From: Moraxella lacunata
Lineage (GTDB): Bacteria > Pseudomonadota > Gammaproteobacteria > Pseudomonadales > Moraxellaceae
Reading direction: 5' to 3'
Length of the DNA: 64,000 nt
Assembly (NCBI RefSeq): GCF_002027545.1
Contig: NZ_MXAN01000004.1
Coordinates: 72,815 to 136,814 of the forward strand
The position numbers were made by a program, and so were the translations under genes. The notes under the pieces are model-generated. The model made no database searches and had not been told where the DNA came from. It saw nothing but the letters and a program-made list of their open reading frames with translations. Shown one piece after another: positions 55,381-64,000 of the stretch; the first letter of the stretch is position 1, and every line of letters starts with the position of its first letter.

Positions 55381-56562
55381 TTATAAAAAAGCCCGCACCA
55401 AATGATTGACGTATTTAAAACCCATCTTGGTCGGGGCGATGATGTCAGGGTGAAACACCATCAGCCCTTGATGTTGTAGGGGCAAAAGCTCATTATCAAT
55501 GGTGCTAATAAGTAGCCCTGTCCGCTCTTCAAAGGTGCGAGTCATCGTGCCATCTACCAAACGCAGGGCATTCATCATAAATTCAAAGGGCAGACTCTCA
55601 TCCGCCACCCGTTCAAAGCCTATCATCTTTGGGGCGTTATTATAATTTAGATAGTCTTTGGGCAGGCGAGATTTGGCATAACGATAAATGCCATCTGGAT
55701 AATCATCATGCCCACGCAGTGTTACTTTGCCATGCCCACCTGCCCCAATGGCAAGATAGTCGCCAAACTGCCAATAATTGACATTATGACGACACGGCTC
55801 ATCATCACGCCCGACCCATGCCGACACTTCATAATTACTAAAACCTGCTTGCAAAAGTCGCTCTCGCCCTGCATTCTCTATGCGTTCTAGCTCGTCATCA
55901 TCGGGCAGGTCAGGCGGACTGCGATAAAAGGCGGTGTTTGGCTCAATGGTCAGCTGATACCATGAGATGTGCGTTGCCCCTGCCGATAATGCCATGTCAA
56001 TATCACGCACGGCAAGTGTGGCGGTCTGATTGGGCAAGCCATGCATCAGGTCGGCATTGATACGGGTAAAGCCTGCTTGTTTAGCATTTTTGATGGCATT
56101 GACTGCTTCATCATGGCGATGTATTCGCCCCAATGTCGTCAATACCCCATCATCAAAGGACTGCACACCCACCGATAAGCGGTTGATACCCAGTGCCAAA
56201 TAGTCGGCAAAGGGGGCGTGTTCTAGCGTACCGGGGTTGGCTTCTAAGGTAATCTCAATATCATCGGCAAAAGGAAGCATCTCCCGCAACCCCAAAAACA
56301 GCACCCGATACTGCTCTATTGGCAACAGCGACGGCGTTCCCCCGCCGATAAAGATACTTTGTATCGCACGCCCCCCTGCTAAGGCGACTTGCGAGCGAGC
56401 GTCAGCCAAAAGTGCCGTGACATAGTCGGCAAAGGGGGCAGACTCGGGCAAGGCGTGCGAGTTAAAATCACAATATGGGCATTTTTTGACACACCACGGA
56501 ATGTGAATGTACAAAGACAATGGGATATTGACAGGGTCAAGGATTAGACTATGTTCGTTCAT
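55381..56562 (-). CDS. hemW: HemW, radical SAM haem chaperone-like protein
   Basis: 393-aa radical SAM protein formerly annotated as oxygen-independent coproporphyrinogen oxidase. The [4Fe-4S] motif is YIHIPWCVKKCPYCDFNSH (CxxxCxxC), followed by SIFIGGGTPSLL, ITLEANPG and LSVGVQSFDDGVL. HemW proteins bind haem and are thought to deliver it to respiratory enzymes rather than make porphyrin. The start is uncertain: this ATG has no clear ribosome site, and an alternative nine codons upstream (56589) has AAAAGG placed too close. Confidence 0.92.
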   Translation of the reverse strand: MNEHSLILDPVNIPLSLYIHIPWCVKKCPYCDFNSHALPESAPFADYVTALLADARSQVALAGGRAIQSIFIGGGTPSLLPIEQYRVLFLGLREMLPFADDIEITLEANPGTLEHAPFADYLALGINRLSVGVQSFDDGVLTTLGRIHRHDEAVNAIKNAKQAGFTRINADLMHGLPNQTATLAVRDIDMALSAGATHISWYQLTIEPNTAFYRSPPDLPDDDELERIENAGRERLLQAGFSNYEVSAWVGRDDEPCRHNVNYWQFGDYLAIGAGGHGKVTLRGHDDYPDGIYRYAKSRLPKDYLNYNNAPKMIGFERVADESLPFEFMMNALRLVDGTMTRTFEERTGLLISTIDNELLPLQHQGLMVFHPDIIAPTKMGFKYVNHLVRAFL

Positions 56563-56706
56563 TGGTTTATATGGCGTGACACATGCCATGCCTTTTATTG
56601 TTTTTAATGATTGGTTGTTATGATTTTTGTGTTTATTTCTGTATTAAATCGCACCTAAGTTGCAATACCATTTGGCATGATATTTAGCCATCATGCCAGT
56701 TTACAC

Positions 56707-57882
56707 CTAGTCTTGCACCAAATCATCAAACTGCAACAAACCAAACTTCATGCCCAAATGCTTCTCTAAGGCAGGTAGGTTAAAGGCGTCATCTTCGCCC
56801 ACCAAGCTAATAGACACGCCCGACTGCCCTGCTCGCCCTGTGCGTCCGATACGATGAACATAATCATCGAGCAAATCAGGCAGTGTGTAGTTAATGACAT
56901 GAGTCACGTCATCCACATGAATGCCACGCCCTGCCACGTCGGTCGCCACCAATACATTGACTTCGCCATCTTTAAAGCGTTTTAGGTAACGCTCTCGCTT
57001 GGCTTGGGCGACATCACCCGAGAGCATGGTCACATCCACATGCTTACGCAGATTGTCATACAGACGTTTGACTTGGTCTTTGCGATTGGCAAAAACGATG
57101 GCTTTTTTGACATCATCACTGCCAAGCAACTGCTTTAATGCCGTCAGTTTTTGGCGGTCTGTCAATAGATAAAAACGCTGTTCAATGTTCTTATTGGTGC
57201 GACTCTCGGGGGCGATTTCCACAAAAGTTGGCTGATACAGCCAACGATACGCCAAATTCATGACGTCGGTATTAAACGTCGCCGAGAACAGCAAACTTTG
57301 GCGGTGCGTATTGGCAGGCATTTTGTTGATGAGTCGCTTAACATCAGGGATGAATCCCATGTCAAGCATGCGGTCGGCTTCATCTAACACCAGCACTTCC
57401 ACACGGTCAAGAAACAGCACGCCCTTTTGCACCCAGTCAATAATCCGCCCTGGGGTGCCAATCAAAATATCCATCGGACGACGATTTATCTCATTTGCCT
57501 GCTTGTCATAATCCGCCCCACCAGTCATGCACAAGGCATACAGTCCACTGTATTTGACCAGCTCTCGGCAGTCGCTATAAATCTGCTGTGCTAGCTCTCG
57601 GGTTGGTGCTAGAATTAACGCCCGTGGCTCACCCAAATAACGTGTCTCATCATCGCCAAACGGGCGAGACAGCAGGCTCTGGATAATGGTAATCAAAAAC
57701 GTGGCGGTCTTGCCTGTGCCTGTCTGTGCCTGTCCAATGGCGTCTTGTCCTGCTAGGGTGTGGGGCAAGATTTGGGCTTGAATGGGCGTGAGAGTCTCAA
57801 AACCCAAAGCCGATACTGCCTTTTGGATGGGTTCTGCTAAGGGTAAGTCACGAAACGTGCTAAATTGCTCGGTCAAGGGCAT
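56707..57882 (-). CDS. rhlB: DEAD-box RNA helicase, RhlB-like
   Basis: 391-aa ATP-dependent RNA helicase. Motifs in order: Q-motif TPIQAQILP, Walker A AQTGTGKT, PTRELAQQIY, GTPGRIIDW, Walker B VLDEADRMLDMGFIPD, SAT in LFSATF, and the second-domain ATDVAGRGIHVDDV and HRIGRTGRAG. There is little C-terminal extension, which fits RhlB better than other paralogues. RhlB assists the RNA degradosome; whether an RNase E partner uses it here is not visible. A single gene read leftwards with no clear terminator. Confidence 0.88.
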   Translation of the reverse strand: MPLTEQFSTFRDLPLAEPIQKAVSALGFETLTPIQAQILPHTLAGQDAIGQAQTGTGKTATFLITIIQSLLSRPFGDDETRYLGEPRALILAPTRELAQQIYSDCRELVKYSGLYALCMTGGADYDKQANEINRRPMDILIGTPGRIIDWVQKGVLFLDRVEVLVLDEADRMLDMGFIPDVKRLINKMPANTHRQSLLFSATFNTDVMNLAYRWLYQPTFVEIAPESRTNKNIEQRFYLLTDRQKLTALKQLLGSDDVKKAIVFANRKDQVKRLYDNLRKHVDVTMLSGDVAQAKRERYLKRFKDGEVNVLVATDVAGRGIHVDDVTHVINYTLPDLLDDYVHRIGRTGRAGQSGVSISLVGEDDAFNLPALEKHLGMKFGLLQFDDLVQD

Positions 57883-58014
57883 GTCCTTTTAAGCTAAATG
57901 GGCGAATTAGGTTGTTTGGTATTTTTACCAAATGCTTATCAATGATATTTTTAAAAAATGATAAAACAAAAGTGATTGGCAATATTTACGTTTTTATCTT
58001 TTGATAATTTTAAA

Positions 58015-58422
58015 TCATCCATCCAAATCATCAAAACAGGCATTAAGTGAGCCTTCCACGGCTTGCTGAACAAACCGCTCTTTGTCAGCTTTGTCATCAT
58101 AAACAGGCATTTTATAAATGATGTTCAAGCCGTTGTGCCATGTCTCATCAATAAATGACACCATGTCTTTTTTGGAAAAACTTTTTTCCACTCTTTTTAG
58201 GGCTTTATCAAGGTTTTTCTTGGCTTTGTCTTTGCTGACCCCATTTTGATGGTCGATGGCGATGTCATAAACACCTTTACTGGCAACCATGCAAATCCCT
58301 GCTATCTCTTCGATTCTGGCTGATTCGTCCGCTGATAAGGTCACTGCCGCATGAGCCGTACCACTGATACCGAGCAACGCTAGGATACCGAGTGTGCAGA
58401 TAAGTTTGTTTGGCTTTTGCAT
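58015..58422 (-). CDS. Small exported protein of unknown function
   Basis: 135-aa protein with a clear signal peptide (about residues 1-25, ending AHAAV). The mature part is helical and charged: SADESARIEEIAGICMVASK, a Lys-rich middle (SKDKAKKNLDKALKRVEKSF) and an acidic end with a second Cys (LNACFDDLDG). The two Cys may pair in the periplasm. No family recognised. An in-frame ATG lies two codons further upstream. Confidence 0.68.
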   Translation of the reverse strand: MQKPNKLICTLGILALLGISGTAHAAVTLSADESARIEEIAGICMVASKGVYDIAIDHQNGVSKDKAKKNLDKALKRVEKSFSKKDMVSFIDETWHNGLNIIYKMPVYDDKADKERFVQQAVEGSLNACFDDLDG

Positions 58423-58546
58423 AATCACGCCTTTATAAAAGAATCAATCTTATATTTTATCACAACTTATCATGACAGGCAAAACCCAATTTAAAAGCTT
58501 GATTTTAAAGGCTAATGTTAAAGCCCAATTTTAAAACCCCCACAAA

Positions 58547-58571
58547 AAAACCCACCCCAAGGGCAGGTTTT
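58547..58571 (-). terminator. Probable terminator after the cold-shock gene
   Basis: AAAACC and GGTTTT pair, then a 2x2 internal mismatch and CCC/GGG around CAA; on the minus strand it runs into TTTTTTTG. It is 15 bases after the stop. Confidence 0.65.
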
Positions 58572-58585
58572 GCGTGACTTAAATA

Positions 58586-58798
58586 TCACATTAACCTGGT
58601 GACTTCTTCGGCTTGCAATCCTTTATCGCCTTCGGTCACGACAAATTCCACCATTTCACCTTCTCTGAGCGAGCGATAGCCGTCACCGACAATAGAACGA
58701 AAATGCACAAACACATCTTCGCCAGTGGCACGCTGGATAAAGCCAAAACCTTTGGCATTGTTAAACCATTTAACCTGACCTTGTTCACGAGCAGACAT
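58586..58798 (-). CDS. Cold-shock domain protein (CspA family)
   Basis: 70-aa single cold-shock domain that binds single-stranded RNA and DNA. RNP1 is KGFGFIQ in [16 protein letters not shown] and RNP2 is VFVHF, both intact, with the C-terminal [10 protein letters not shown]. Such proteins melt RNA structure at low temperature or act constitutively. AAGGAAG lies six bases before the ATG. The gene has its own promoter and a leader of about 90 bases with a hairpin, like many csp genes whose leaders respond to temperature. Confidence 0.96.
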   Translation of the reverse strand: MSAREQGQVKWFNNAKGFGFIQRATGEDVFVHFRSIVGDGYRSLREGEMVEFVVTEGDKGLQAEEVTRLM

Positions 58799-58820
58799 AA
58801 CACTTCCTTAAAAAATACCA

Positions 58821-58839
58821 CATTGTAACACTTACAATG
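58821..58839 (-). promoter_or_regulatory. Leader hairpin of the cold-shock gene
   Basis: CATTGTAA and TTACAATG form a perfect 8-base stem with a three-base loop, 23-41 bases upstream of the cold-shock start codon and just before its ribosome site. No T run follows directly, so it is a leader structure rather than a terminator. Confidence 0.6.
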
Positions 58840-58894
58840 ATACAAATAACCAAATAAGCCTACGCACTATGCAGTTATCGTAAACTCGTGCCTA

Positions 58895-58923
58895 AATATA
58901 GCACACTTTTAAAGGGCTGTAAA
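58895..58923 (-). promoter_or_regulatory. Sigma-70-like promoter of the cold-shock gene
   Basis: On the minus strand TTTACA is followed after exactly 17 bases by TATATT. The predicted start near 58888 gives a leader of about 90 bases. Confidence 0.65.
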
Positions 58924-59024
58924 CGTATGTAACCAAACATTAACAAAAAATTTACGCCCCACTACCTTTAAAAATTTGTTAAAATAATCAGCATTTAACA
59001 TAAAACACACAGACATCAACACTC

Positions 59025-59519
59025 ATGAACCAAACCACTCCCCTAAATCGCAAACTATTAGTGCTAAACGGTGCCAATCTACACTTACTGGGCAAGCGTG
59101 AACCGCACATTTATGGTACGACCACCTTACAAGACATCGTTCACCGCCTATCCACCACCGCTCATCAGCACGGTATCCAACTTGACCATTTTCAGTCCAA
59201 CCACGAAGGCGACATCGTGGACATCATCGGTAGCCAAGGCGTATTGGCGGACGACCACGACAAATTTGATGGGGTCATCATCAATCCAGCCGCCTTTACC
59301 CATACATCCGTTGCCATTCGTGATGCCTTACTTGCCAGTGGCAAACCCTTTATTGAAGTGCATTTATCCAACGTTCATGCTCGTGAGCCGTTTCGCAGTC
59401 ATTCGTATTTTTCGGATAAGGCGGTGGGCGTGATTTGTGGGCTTGGCGACATGGGTTATGACATGGCATTGGCATGGTTTTTAAAAAATTTATATAAAAC
59501 AAATGGCGTACACTCATGA
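59025..59519 (+). CDS. aroQ: 3-dehydroquinate dehydratase, type II
   Basis: 164-aa subunit of the dodecameric enzyme converting 3-dehydroquinate to 3-dehydroshikimate in the shikimate pathway. The active-site block reads [18 protein letters not shown], with the catalytic Arg and Tyr intact but Ala and His where the family usually has Pro and Asn (GPNLN). Further blocks are [23 protein letters not shown] and [14 protein letters not shown], all conserved. It overlaps the following rnhA-dnaQ start by ATGA. Confidence 0.94.
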   Translation: MNQTTPLNRKLLVLNGANLHLLGKREPHIYGTTTLQDIVHRLSTTAHQHGIQLDHFQSNHEGDIVDIIGSQGVLADDHDKFDGVIINPAAFTHTSVAIRDALLASGKPFIEVHLSNVHAREPFRSHSYFSDKAVGVICGLGDMGYDMALAWFLKNLYKTNGVHS

Positions 59520-61114
59520 CCATCATCGCTTATACTGACGGGGCATGTAAAGGCAACGGCAAGGCAGGGGCGTCTGCTGGCGGATTTGGCACGCACATCA
59601 TCTACCCCACAGGCGACGTGCTAAACATTTGGGGCGGTGAGAGCGACACCACCAACAATCGCATGGAACTCATGGGGGCAATCACCGCCCTAGAACGCAC
59701 GCCTGCTGACACACCGATACAGATTTGGACGGACTCGGGCTATGTCAAAAACGGCATTACCCAGTGGATTAACGGATGGAAAGCCAAAGGCTGGAAAAAA
59801 GCAGACGGCAAAGCGGTACTCAACCAAGACCTATGGATACGCCTAGATAACGCCTGCCAACGTCGCACCATTGATTGGCAATGGATAAAAGGACACGCAG
59901 GACATGTCGGCAATGAGATGGCGGACAAACTTGCCAATGATGGTGTTACTGGCAGTGGCGAGTTGTTTATCAGTCACGTCCCCACAAATAACCCTGCAAG
60001 CAACACCCAGACAGACAACAAAACCAATACCGAGCCAAACATCATATCAAAAGAGACAGACGAGACAACCACGATGAATGAGACCACCAACCACGCTCTT
60101 GATGACAGCAATTTTCACGGCAATGATTTTCATGACAATGCCGCTTATGAGAGCAATTTGGGCGATGACATGGGTTATTATGCCGACATGGCAAACATGA
60201 TGGCAGATGATGAATTTGACCCTGCTACCCCAATGGTAGATGTGGGAGCGGATATTAATGACAGCGAGCCAGTCAGCCAAAATCAAAATGAAACCCCCGC
60301 CAAAAAATCCAAGAAAAAAACACCACCTGCCCCCATGCAAGTGGTTCGCCACAACCACCAAAACCCCGACTATGACGGACGTACCGATGAGATTCGTGAG
60401 CCGTTTTGGGCGATACTGCCCGACCCCATTCATCGTGGGGCGTCAGAGCGTCAGCTGATTATGGATACGGAGACGACGGGCATTGACCCTGCCACGGGCG
60501 ACCGTATTGTTGAGATTGGCATTGTTGAGATGGTCAAGCGTAAGCCAACTGGGGTTCAACTGCATGTGTACCTAAATCCCGACAGGGAGATGGACGATGA
60601 AGTCATTGGCGTTCACGGCATTCATAATGAATTTTTGGTAGACAAGCCCCGATTTGCCGATGTTGCTCCTTATGTCTATGAGTTCATGAAAGGGGCGGAA
60701 ATCATCGCTCATAACGCCCAGTTTGATATGAAATTTTTATCGCATGAGTTTGATAAAGTGGGCATGACCGACTTTGCCGATGTCGTGGAGGTCATCGACT
60801 CACTCATGCTTGCCCGCAAAATGTATGCAGGGCAAAAGAATAATTTGGACGCCCTTGCCAAACGCCTAGATGTCGGTCAGGACATTGACCGTTCCTACCA
60901 CGGGGCATTAAAGGACTCGCAGATTTTGCTTGAAGTCTATCTTGCCATGACCAGCGGACAGATTGCCATGAGCATGGAAGAAGAAGGGGCGAGCCAAGAT
61001 GACAACAGGGGCGAGATTAGTTTTAGTGATTTAAGTGCATTGTCCGCCCAACTAATCCGCTCAAAAGACGACTTCTCTGCCGATGGGGCATGGCGTGAGA
61101 GCGTACTTAAATAA
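59516..61114 (+). CDS. rnhA-dnaQ: Fused ribonuclease HI and DNA polymerase III epsilon (proofreading) subunit
   Basis: 532-aa protein with two complete enzymes. Residues 1-150 are RNase [13 protein letters not shown] (Asp 8), [10 protein letters not shown] (Glu), [11 protein letters not shown] (Asp), the basic [11 protein letters not shown] protrusion and [17 protein letters not shown] (His, Asp). Residues about 150-310 are an Asp/Asn/Met-rich acidic linker with a short basic KKSKKKTPP patch. Residues about 315-500 are a DnaQ 3'-5' exonuclease: [35 protein letters not shown] and [13 protein letters not shown] (His, Asp), followed by QIAMSM, like the clamp-binding QTSMAF of E. coli epsilon. 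In relatives the two genes are separate neighbours. No stop or frameshift lies between the domains. Confidence 0.93.
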   Translation: MTIIAYTDGACKGNGKAGASAGGFGTHIIYPTGDVLNIWGGESDTTNNRMELMGAITALERTPADTPIQIWTDSGYVKNGITQWINGWKAKGWKKADGKAVLNQDLWIRLDNACQRRTIDWQWIKGHAGHVGNEMADKLANDGVTGSGELFISHVPTNNPASNTQTDNKTNTEPNIISKETDETTTMNETTNHALDDSNFHGNDFHDNAAYESNLGDDMGYYADMANMMADDEFDPATPMVDVGADINDSEPVSQNQNETPAKKSKKKTPPAPMQVVRHNHQNPDYDGRTDEIREPFWAILPDPIHRGASERQLIMDTETTGIDPATGDRIVEIGIVEMVKRKPTGVQLHVYLNPDREMDDEVIGVHGIHNEFLVDKPRFADVAPYVYEFMKGAEIIAHNAQFDMKFLSHEFDKVGMTDFADVVEVIDSLMLARKMYAGQKNNLDALAKRLDVGQDIDRSYHGALKDSQILLEVYLAMTSGQIAMSMEEEGASQDDNRGEISFSDLSALSAQLIRSKDDFSADGAWRESVLK

Positions 61115-61223
61115 CAATTTATCCGATATTTGCCCTATTTAGCATAATTTTACTTGCCAAGTTTCACCAAACATGGTTAAATGTAGCGATTATTAATGCG
61201 TGCTGTAAAACAACAGGATTATC

Positions 61224-62909
61224 ATGACTCAATCAGCCAAAACCGCCACCAATTTTGACTTATCATCACTTCATATTTTGCGTAACGAAATCGGCTCTGT
61301 ACTAAAAGACGCCGAAGTACATTTGCGTGAGTTTTATGATGACCCTGACCAAGCTCCCCTGTTATTAGATTCAGCAAATAACCTATCACAATTGTCTGCC
61401 ATTTTTAAATTAATTGCCTTTAATGGAGCAGGACTGCTTGCCGAGAATCTATCAGCAAGTTATACTCTGTTGCACGGTAATGCCAATGGCGACGAAGACG
61501 AAAATGAAATTCTGATGACAGACATCTCAGAAGCCATCATGCTACTAGACCGCTATGTTGAATTTGTCTTATTAAAAGAAACACCCGAACCCGCCCTGCT
61601 ACTACCCATCATCAATAAACTCGGTGGGCATTTGGGACATGCTGTCATCGAATCCACCACCCTAAACCAAAACATCAACAGCGTTATCATCGCCGACCCC
61701 CAAGCAAACTACGCTTCTCTTAGCACGCTCGGACTCAATGTCAGAGCCTTAACCCAAGCCTATCGTGCAGGTCTGTCTGTCATCCTTGAAAATAAAGACG
61801 GTGTCATCTCTGATGATGAACGCCAAAAATTAGATGGCATGACTAAAGCCTGTGCTTTGATTGCCCAGCATTCTGACACCCTATTTTGGCAGTCGGCAAA
61901 GACCATCACCCAAAACATCGCCAACGACCTGCCACTTAGCCATGCCAAAAAGCGTATCTTGGTTTACCTAGAACAACAGTTTTCTGACTATTTGCCGATT
62001 GAAGACCGTCGTTTTGCCGAGATGGTCAGCTTTGCTTGCAACAAAAACAAAGATTTTGCCACCCTTGCCAACCAAAAATACGCTCTAAACCGAGTAAGTG
62101 ACACCAAATTTAGCGAAATGCAACGCTTCTTGTTCGGACCTAACCGTGAAATTACCGACACGCTCAATGACTTGATTCAAGAGCAATTAGAAACCATCAA
62201 ACAAAAAGTAGATAAATTCGTGCGTGCATCTAACGGCATGGGCGAGATTGGCGACATAGTCAGAATTGATGACATCAAAGCCGAGCTTAACACCTTATCC
62301 CAGACCATGACCTTGTTAGAACTTGCCGATGCTAGCCAAGCACTAACAGCAGCGTCAGCACAAGTAAGCGGATGGCAAAATCCCACCTTAGAAGACTTGG
62401 ATACTTTCTTGGACAAACTATTGGTCGCCGAAAACGTTGCCATCTTCCTTGCCAAGAGTCACACCCCTGGGGCGGTTAAATTACCCCTGCATAACCGTGA
62501 AATCTCCCTGCATCAGCTAGACACGTCTTATGAAGCCCTAGTCAAAGAAGCACGTAGCAACCTAACCGCGGCGACATTGGCATTGACTGACTATATCGCA
62601 GATAGTAACCGTGACATCATGAACCTACAAAACACGCCCGAGATGATTCGCCAAGTGGCAGGGGCGGCAGCATTCTTACGTCTATCTGCCACCTCAGCTC
62701 AGCTGTATCTGCTGGCTCGTCGCCTAGAAAATGGACTGCTTGATAAAGTCAAAACCGCCCCTGATGGCGAGCTGGCACGCATCAGCAATGCTTGGGCAGA
62801 TGTCTTGGTTGCAGCGGACTTTGAATTTGAAAACTTCGAAGAAAACCGACCCACCAATGAACAAAGCATTCTCATCAGCCAAAATAGCTTAAATCAGCTT
62901 GTGGCATGA
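61224..62909 (+). CDS. fimL: FimL-like type IV pilus/twitching regulator
   Basis: 561-aa, largely helical cytosolic protein resembling Pseudomonas FimL and the N-terminal part of ChpA. Opening LHILRNEIGSVLKDAEVHLREF and NLSQLSAIFKLIAFNGAGLLAEN match the histidine-phosphotransfer-like helical repeat, but without the phosphorylatable His, which is the FimL hallmark. In Pseudomonas it supports cAMP signalling, pilus assembly and twitching. No other pilus genes are in this window. AGGA precedes the ATG by five bases. Its stop overlaps the nudC start by ATGA. Confidence 0.82.
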   Translation: MTQSAKTATNFDLSSLHILRNEIGSVLKDAEVHLREFYDDPDQAPLLLDSANNLSQLSAIFKLIAFNGAGLLAENLSASYTLLHGNANGDEDENEILMTDISEAIMLLDRYVEFVLLKETPEPALLLPIINKLGGHLGHAVIESTTLNQNINSVIIADPQANYASLSTLGLNVRALTQAYRAGLSVILENKDGVISDDERQKLDGMTKACALIAQHSDTLFWQSAKTITQNIANDLPLSHAKKRILVYLEQQFSDYLPIEDRRFAEMVSFACNKNKDFATLANQKYALNRVSDTKFSEMQRFLFGPNREITDTLNDLIQEQLETIKQKVDKFVRASNGMGEIGDIVRIDDIKAELNTLSQTMTLLELADASQALTAASAQVSGWQNPTLEDLDTFLDKLLVAENVAIFLAKSHTPGAVKLPLHNREISLHQLDTSYEALVKEARSNLTAATLALTDYIADSNRDIMNLQNTPEMIRQVAGAAAFLRLSATSAQLYLLARRLENGLLDKVKTAPDGELARISNAWADVLVAADFEFENFEENRPTNEQSILISQNSLNQLVA

Positions 62910-63799
62910 GCCATCAGAACATCACTTACACAGGCACGCCGTCATCGACTATCCATACAATATGGGTCATTGATGGCGAACGTGTTTTTTGTCGTGATGG
63001 CAAACCTTATGCATTTGACCATATCGAGATAGGCATAGATGGTTTAATTGACGGCTTGGACGATGGTTTAGATGACACACTGGGCGTGGTTGAATTGCTT
63101 CATTTTAGATATGATGACAGGCGGGTGTTTGCCATTGATTATCAAAAGATGGTCGAGCCACACCCTACCAAACCAAATCATCTCGACCATCTTAATGGCG
63201 AGTTCATCGCCTATCGCCATGCTGTTGCCGCAACCGACAGCTACACCGCCCATGAAATCTCGGCAGGCATTCAGCTGTTATTATGGCAAAAGGGCAATCA
63301 ATTCTGCGGTTATTGTGGCACCAAAACAGTGCGCCATCACAAAGAAAACACCATGGCATGTCCTGCCTGCCATCAGCATTTTTATCCTAAAATACAGCCT
63401 TGTGTCATCATCGCCATCACCCGTCCCTGTCCTGTGACAGGTCAGCTCCAAATCCTATTAGCACAACATCATCGCCATCAGGCAACAGGCATGTATGGAC
63501 TCATCGCTGGATTTATGGAAGTGGGCGAGAGTGCCGAGATGACCATTCATCGTGAAGTGCTAGAAGAGACAGGCATTCATGTGAACAACATCCGCTACAT
63601 CAAAAGCCAAGCCTGGCCATATCCGACCAATCTTATGCTTGGCTTTTGTGCCACTTATAAGTCGGGAAACATCGTCATCGATGAAGATGAACTGTCCCAC
63701 GCTCAGTTCTTTGGCAAAGATGACCTACCACTGATTCCCAAGCAAGGGACGATTGCTTATGAGCTGATTAGTCAAGTATTAGGCTTAAATGAATGCTAG
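62906..63799 (+). CDS. nudC: NADH/NAD pyrophosphatase (NAD-cap RNA hydrolase)
   Basis: 297-aa Nudix enzyme that splits NAD(H) and removes NAD caps from RNA 5' ends. A zinc ribbon (QFCGYCGTKT then CPACHQHF, about residues 135-165) precedes the Nudix box GFMEVGESAEMTIHREVLEETG (read in two parts), and the NudC-specific SQPWPFPxS motif appears as SQAWPYPTN, with Ala for Pro. The first 100 residues are longer and more acidic than in E. coli NudC. Coupled to fimL by ATGA. Its TAG stop coincides with the first bases of a family A-like terminal repeat. Confidence 0.92.
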   Translation: MSHQNITYTGTPSSTIHTIWVIDGERVFCRDGKPYAFDHIEIGIDGLIDGLDDGLDDTLGVVELLHFRYDDRRVFAIDYQKMVEPHPTKPNHLDHLNGEFIAYRHAVAATDSYTAHEISAGIQLLLWQKGNQFCGYCGTKTVRHHKENTMACPACHQHFYPKIQPCVIIAITRPCPVTGQLQILLAQHHRHQATGMYGLIAGFMEVGESAEMTIHREVLEETGIHVNNIRYIKSQAWPYPTNLMLGFCATYKSGNIVIDEDELSHAQFFGKDDLPLIPKQGTIAYELISQVLGLNEC

Positions 63800-63951
63800 G
63801 GTAAGTAGCACCTGCCATTGATGGTATTTTTATAGAATACACTCTACTCTCAACTTTATGTCAGTAGGGCATGCCCACCCTTGGTGTTTGATGGAAGTGT
63901 TAAGTCTTCATCATATTTTATGAAAATATTACCAAAGGTAGGCACACTCTA
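63797..63951. repeat. Nested family A/B-like repeat ends after nudC
   Basis: Contains TAGGG...GCACCTGCCATTGATGG from the nudC stop onward, a family B-type arm CTCTCAACTTTATGTCAG (63847), and a 87-base inverted-terminus unit from TAGGGCATGCCCACCCTTGG (63865) to CCAAAGGTAGGCACACTCTA (63932-63951). No gene. It abuts the next family A end, sharing TA. Confidence 0.6.
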
Positions 63952-64000
63952 GGGCGTGCCTACCTTTGGTATTTGCAATAAAAAATGCCTGTTTAAAAAA
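63950..64000. mobile_element. Family A element, one end only (continues past window)
   Basis: TAGGGCGTGCCTACCTTTGG followed by TATTTGCAATAAAAAATG matches the reverse complement of the right end of the 43616-43882 element over about 35 bases. The other end is beyond the window. Confidence 0.65.

Overview
The window looks like a chromosomal segment of a Moraxella-type gammaproteobacterium (Moraxellaceae). The basis is codon and base composition (moderate GC, AT-rich spacers), the closest-sounding versions of core proteins (FimL, GTP-type PEP carboxykinase, homodimeric AceE, ApaH next to RsmA), and a lipooligosaccharide (LOS) glycosyltransferase locus containing a two-domain GT2 enzyme like Moraxella Lgt3. 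Species is not resolved; the bovis/ovis/bovoculi side of the genus is a guess. No rRNA, tRNA, CRISPR array, prophage or intact transposase was seen.

Layout. 1-4308: three tandem oligopeptide-binding lipoproteins on the minus strand (one cut by the window edge, one intact, one split by an amber codon). 4518-12137: purA, a HIT hydrolase, a small RlpA-like protein, a DUF4377-like lipoprotein, rsmA-apaH-nlpD-like, a TerD protein and xseB. 12564-16051: a dicarboxylate/Na+ symporter with a long structured leader, then pckG, a plausible C4-acid to gluconeogenesis pairing. 16295-20823: tpx, an SDR, sohB-like, a K+/H+ antiporter. 21098-29802: aspS, then a translationally coupled LOS block (late acyltransferase, GT, double GT2, GT25), two inverted GT4 genes and a second GT25. 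30080-36915: aroC, a nonsense-truncated exported protein, ybaK, a lipoprotein, prmB, roxA, an AarF/UbiB kinase. 36930-43523: a LysR regulator, an AT-rich 660-base gap, lysO, a doubly broken ypfJ, an esterase, an exported protein and glnA. 43898-49178: a minus-strand run of small exported paralogues sharing a W-x-C motif, mixed with yghU, a Tat-type SGNH esterase lipoprotein and a large exported protein split by one ochre codon. 49259-58798: aceF/aceE, a lipoprotein, trmL, hemW, rhlB-like, an exported protein and a cold-shock gene with a leader hairpin. 59025-63799: a coupled plus-strand set: aroQ, a fused rnhA-dnaQ, fimL and nudC.

Three things stand out. (1) Four genes carry in-frame stops or a frameshift in otherwise readable coding sequence (oppA-like copy 3, the protein at 31177, ypfJ, the protein at 49178). 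(2) Spacers carry two families of small inverted-repeat elements: family A (termini TAGGGCGTGCC, about 220-270 bases, apparent TA target) and family B (about 110 bases, arms ATTCTCAACTT, with a palindromic core that also occurs alone at many sites). In two cases an element end supplies the stop codon of the upstream gene. (3) RNase HI and the DNA polymerase III proofreading subunit are fused in a single reading frame. I did not find convincing evidence of a wholly new multi-gene system; the strongest candidates for undescribed biology are the element families and the W-x-C exported protein cluster.
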